Positions 61,837 through 64,000 of a stretch of DNA of 64,000 bases are shown here, one piece after another. A program made the position numbers and the translations under genes. The stretch is from Methylobacter sp. S3L5C (GTDB taxonomy: Bacteria > Pseudomonadota > Gammaproteobacteria > Methylococcales > Methylomonadaceae). The notes beneath the pieces were generated by a model, which was given only the letters and a program-made list of their open reading frames with translations, did no database searches and was not told where the DNA came from. Location of the stretch: the NCBI RefSeq assembly GCF_022788635.1, contig NZ_CP076024.1, positions 620,001-684,000 of the forward strand, read 5' to 3'. The first letter of the stretch is position 1, and every line of letters begins with the position of its first letter.

Positions 61837-62457
61837 TTAATACGGTGCAGGTACAACCTGATAATAGGCACCATTACTTCCAAAGTAAGGCCTGAACCAA
61901 CTCATGCCACACTGATAAAATTGGGTTGAACTGACAGTTACACTGACACAGCCACCCGGCAGATTATTCAGGTTGGTTCCCGGAGGTAGCTGCGATGCAT
62001 ACACTGGCTGTTGCTGCACCACGACCGTGGTCGGCGGGTAAGCCTGCCTGGATGCTGCAGCGGAGTCCGCCATTGCGCCAACTGCCAGACCGGCAATACC
62101 GGCCGCCGCGACCTGACCGGAACTATAGCCACTATTGCCATAATAAACAGTCGCCGGTGAGCGATAGCCATAGGGCACAGGAGCAGGATGATAGCCATAG
62201 GCAGGTGAGTGACTCCAACTCGCAGAACCGCCATAAGCGCCAGTAGCAGAACCAGATCCGCCACTCCAACTCGCAGAGCCGCCCCGATAGCCGGATGCAG
62301 AACCAGTGCCACCACTCCAACTAGCCGACCCGCCACGAGCGGTCGTAACTGATCCAGTGCCTCCGCCATAACTTCTGTAGGCTTGTGTTGGCATTGATAT
62401 AACAGCCATACAAATAGCTGTAGTCAGAAGGCAGTAACCTTTATTTCGAATAATCAT
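61837..62457 (-). CDS. Exported Gly/Ser/Tyr-rich repeat protein
   Basis: 206-residue protein with a signal peptide (to about Ala26) and three copies of a 17-residue repeat containing GGSASWS (42-48, 59-65, 76-82), encoded by 51-base direct repeats. A Tyr/Pro-rich part, a short hydrophobic Gly/Ala segment (QVAAAGIAGLAVGAMA), a PPGT/PGGC link and a C-terminal domain with two Cys (GGCVSVTVSSTQFYQCG) follow. Likely a periplasmic or surface structural protein. Upstream, 62458-62750 holds a hairpin GGCCTCA/TGAGGCC (62587-62607) but no gene. Confidence 0.7.
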   Translation of the reverse strand: MIIRNKGYCLLTTAICMAVISMPTQAYRSYGGGTGSVTTARGGSASWSGGTGSASGYRGGSASWSGGSGSATGAYGGSASWSHSPAYGYHPAPVPYGYRSPATVYYGNSGYSSGQVAAAGIAGLAVGAMADSAAASRQAYPPTTVVVQQQPVYASQLPPGTNLNNLPGGCVSVTVSSTQFYQCGMSWFRPYFGSNGAYYQVVPAPY

Positions 62458-62586
62458 AACGCTTACCTCTGCAAAATAACTTAACTAATATTAGCCAACG
62501 ATTTATGGTCACCCTTCAACTATACCAAGGACAGGCTTCTTAATGAGGTTTTCTGAGGAATGAATATCTCTTACAATTTAATAACC

Positions 62587-62607
62587 GGCCTCATTATTAT
62601 TGAGGCC
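62587..62607 (-). repeat. Hairpin between the porin-like gene and the repeat-protein gene
   Basis: GGCCTCA and TGAGGCC form a seven-base stem with a TTATTAT loop in the 293-base gap 62458-62750. No T-run follows on the minus strand. It may end or stabilise the upstream transcript. The rest of the gap is AT-rich and shows no gene. Confidence 0.5.
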
Positions 62608-62750
62608 ACCAATCTATTAAGATATAAATCGTAGTGTTCGTAATGTAAAAATAATCAGCAGTTTAATTATATTTTAAAACAGGCAGACTATTTATAACCT
62701 AACCGCTATCTTTACTTTCATTGGTATCTTCACAGCAATTATTAAAGCAT

Positions 62751-63707
62751 CTAAAGCCCTTCACCCCATCGATATTGCCAGACAATCCCGATTATATCGA
62801 AGTTACTACCAGTCCGTGAGTAAATGCCCGTACTACCATTCAGTTTGATGGAATTCTGCTTGGTGATCGGCAATGACAACGTACCACCAACACGCCAATT
62901 CTGCTGCATATTGGCGTCCATTATATTATCTTGAATGGTACGGCCACCTGTGTAGTAATTGGCATCGAAAGCAGCCCAAATACCCATGCCGAAGTTATAA
63001 ATCAGATGCCCTTGCAGATTATAAATAGGCTTTTGCTCCAAGGTATTTTTCACAAATGGCTGGGTGTTATCGGTAAAAATGTACATCCCGGCAGCGAATT
63101 CAGTAATCAATGCTCCCCACGCTTTGGAAATACCGATCTCCGGCTTGATAGACCAGCGATTAGTGCCGATATTCACCAGTTTGCGCTGATCGTATTGACC
63201 TCCTGGTGCCGTTACGGCAAGGCTAATGCCAACAATAGTGTCCTGTTCATAGCTGGCAAACTCTTTCATCGACAGGGCGGGGGCTCCGTAAAGATTCACA
63301 TATAAACGCGCCATGGGATCGGCAAAACCAACAACATCTCGGCTCTTCTGTTGCCCTAACACCTCGGCTTGACCGGATAGCCAAGCCTCTGGAATAATAA
63401 TATCAACCTTGCCAGACTTTCCCCAAAAATCCAGTGAACGCACATAAGCAAAGACGGAGCTATGAGTTTCCAACTTGGCGTTAGTGATGGGCACAGTCGG
63501 GGCGAAGGCTATATTGCCTTTAATGTTGGTGTAGCCAGCGATCAGAAAGTTGAGACCAATGGGTATATTTGAATACGCTCGTGGATCCATATCTGTCGCA
63601 CTTACCGGCGAGCTTGTTATGCCCATAATCGCCAGAATAGTGGATCTGGCGAAATGAGAAAAAAAGCATTCGACTAAACGGCAAAACATAACCAGTCTGT
63701 GCGGCAA
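62751..63707 (-). CDS. Outer-membrane beta-barrel protein (phenol MetA-pathway transporter type)
   Basis: 318-residue protein. A long N terminus with a hydrophobic stretch and VSATD cleavage region (about 37) is followed by alternating beta strands ending in an aromatic residue (VWQYRW near the C terminus), the mark of an outer-membrane barrel. Segments IPIGLNFLIAGYTNIKGN, FADPMARLYVNLYGAPAL and YNFGMGIWAAFDANYYTGGRT match the SphA/Phenol_MetA_deg family. The substrate is unknown. It starts eight bases before the stop of the partial upstream gene, so they are probably co-transcribed. Confidence 0.8.
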   Translation of the reverse strand: MPHRLVMFCRLVECFFSHFARSTILAIMGITSSPVSATDMDPRAYSNIPIGLNFLIAGYTNIKGNIAFAPTVPITNAKLETHSSVFAYVRSLDFWGKSGKVDIIIPEAWLSGQAEVLGQQKSRDVVGFADPMARLYVNLYGAPALSMKEFASYEQDTIVGISLAVTAPGGQYDQRKLVNIGTNRWSIKPEIGISKAWGALITEFAAGMYIFTDNTQPFVKNTLEQKPIYNLQGHLIYNFGMGIWAAFDANYYTGGRTIQDNIMDANMQQNWRVGGTLSLPITKQNSIKLNGSTGIYSRTGSNFDIIGIVWQYRWGEGL

Positions 63708-63714
63708 ACATTAA

Positions 63715-64000
63715 TCAATAATAATACCCGCCCATTCCATATCCAGGGCCCCACATACCCCAATTCATGTTGGCATCTTCATTCATTTCCGCTGCCGTGC
63801 GTTGATCCTGAGCAATATTTTTTTGGAGTTGCAATTGTTGAAAACTTTGATAATTGGCATCTTCACCTATATAGAGGCACTGACAATTTGTAGCGTCGGC
63901 GTATACGTAATAGTTTTTGCCGTCTTTTTCATGTGTTACTATTTTCTGTTGCGTCAATGTTTTTAAATGAGCCAGCTTTTCTGGACTATTCGCCAGTTGC
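63715..64000 (-). CDS. Small Cys-containing protein (5' end cut by window edge)
   Basis: The frame is open from the window edge to a stop at 63715, at least 94 residues. A TTG near 63957 would be an internal start, but the frame continues upstream, so I treat the gene as partial. The visible part has SPEKLAHLKTLTQQKIVTHEKDG, YYVYADATNCQCLYIGEDANYQSF with two close cysteines, a Gln-rich helix, and a terminal Met/Gly/Tyr tail (GPGYGMGGYYY). Many small exported proteins look like this. Function is unknown. Confidence 0.65.
   Translation of the reverse strand, partial: QLANSPEKLAHLKTLTQQKIVTHEKDGKNYYVYADATNCQCLYIGEDANYQSFQQLQLQKNIAQDQRTAAEMNEDANMNWGMWGPGYGMGGYYY

Noticed and set aside
61968-62369. 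133-codon minus-strand frame inside the repeat-protein gene
   Set aside because: Alternative frame of the 51-base repeats; lacks a signal peptide and a ribosome binding site, while the main frame has both.
62931-63305. 124-codon plus-strand open frame
   Set aside because: Antisense to the beta-barrel gene, whose signal region, strands and aromatic C terminus are convincing.

Overview
This 64 kb stretch is AT-rich gammaproteobacterial chromosome. It most likely comes from an aerobic methanotroph of the Methylococcales (Methylobacter or a relative). Three things point there: a sterol pathway cluster (squalene monooxygenase, oxidosqualene cyclase, CYP51-ferredoxin fusion) of the kind known from Methylococcus capsulatus; a pyrophosphate-dependent phosphofructokinase with the GGDD signature; and gammaproteobacterial gene orders (tRNA-tufB-secE-nusG-rplKAJL-rpoBC-str-S10-spc; lolB-ispE-prs-rplY-pth; hemA-prfA-prmC). 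The genus is an inference. No rRNA, CRISPR array or prophage is visible.

Positions 1-28,568 (minus strand) hold the translation and transcription superoperon. Reading 5' to 3' on the minus strand it runs: a consensus promoter, tRNA-Tyr, tRNA-Gly, tRNA-Thr, tufB, tRNA-Trp, secE, nusG, rplK, rplA, rplJ, rplL, rpoB, rpoC, a second consensus promoter, rpsL, rpsG, fusA, tufA, the S10 genes (rpsJ to rpsQ), the spc genes (rplN to secY), and rpmJ cut by the window edge. Non-coding RNA structures sit at the expected control points (L10 leader, nusG-rplK hairpin, rplL-rpoB attenuator). The rpoB-rpoC spacer is long and unusually structured.

Positions 28,742-43,277 are housekeeping genes. An acyltransferase 3 gene is followed by minus-strand pth, rplY, prs, tRNA-Gln, ispE, lolB and a TPR lipoprotein. 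Divergent from these on the plus strand are hemA, prfA, prmC, a JAMM-type peptidase, then ilvB, ilvN, ilvC and a strong terminator. pth carries a textbook intrinsic-terminator sequence inside its own catalytic-region codons.

Positions 43,389-54,995 are accessory metabolism: a SIMPL-domain protein, a 29-residue membrane peptide, a large dynamin-like GTPase, PPi-PFK, and the sterol cluster transcribed as CYP51-ferredoxin, an NTF2/SnoaL-fold protein of unknown role, oxidosqualene cyclase and squalene monooxygenase. The NTF2-fold gene is the best candidate in the window for an undescribed pathway component, because delta5-3-ketosteroid isomerase has the same fold.

Positions 55,221-64,000 contain an IS200/IS605-type element whose transposase has an in-frame amber codon, then a same-strand series of cell-envelope genes: a Cys-containing small protein, an outer-membrane beta-barrel, a Gly/Ser/Tyr-repeat exported protein, DUF2092-like and DUF4410-like lipoproteins, a small lipoprotein with a one-base frameshift, an unrecognised 384-residue lipoprotein and a large MscS-family channel. 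This lipoprotein-porin-channel series is uncharacterised as a unit.
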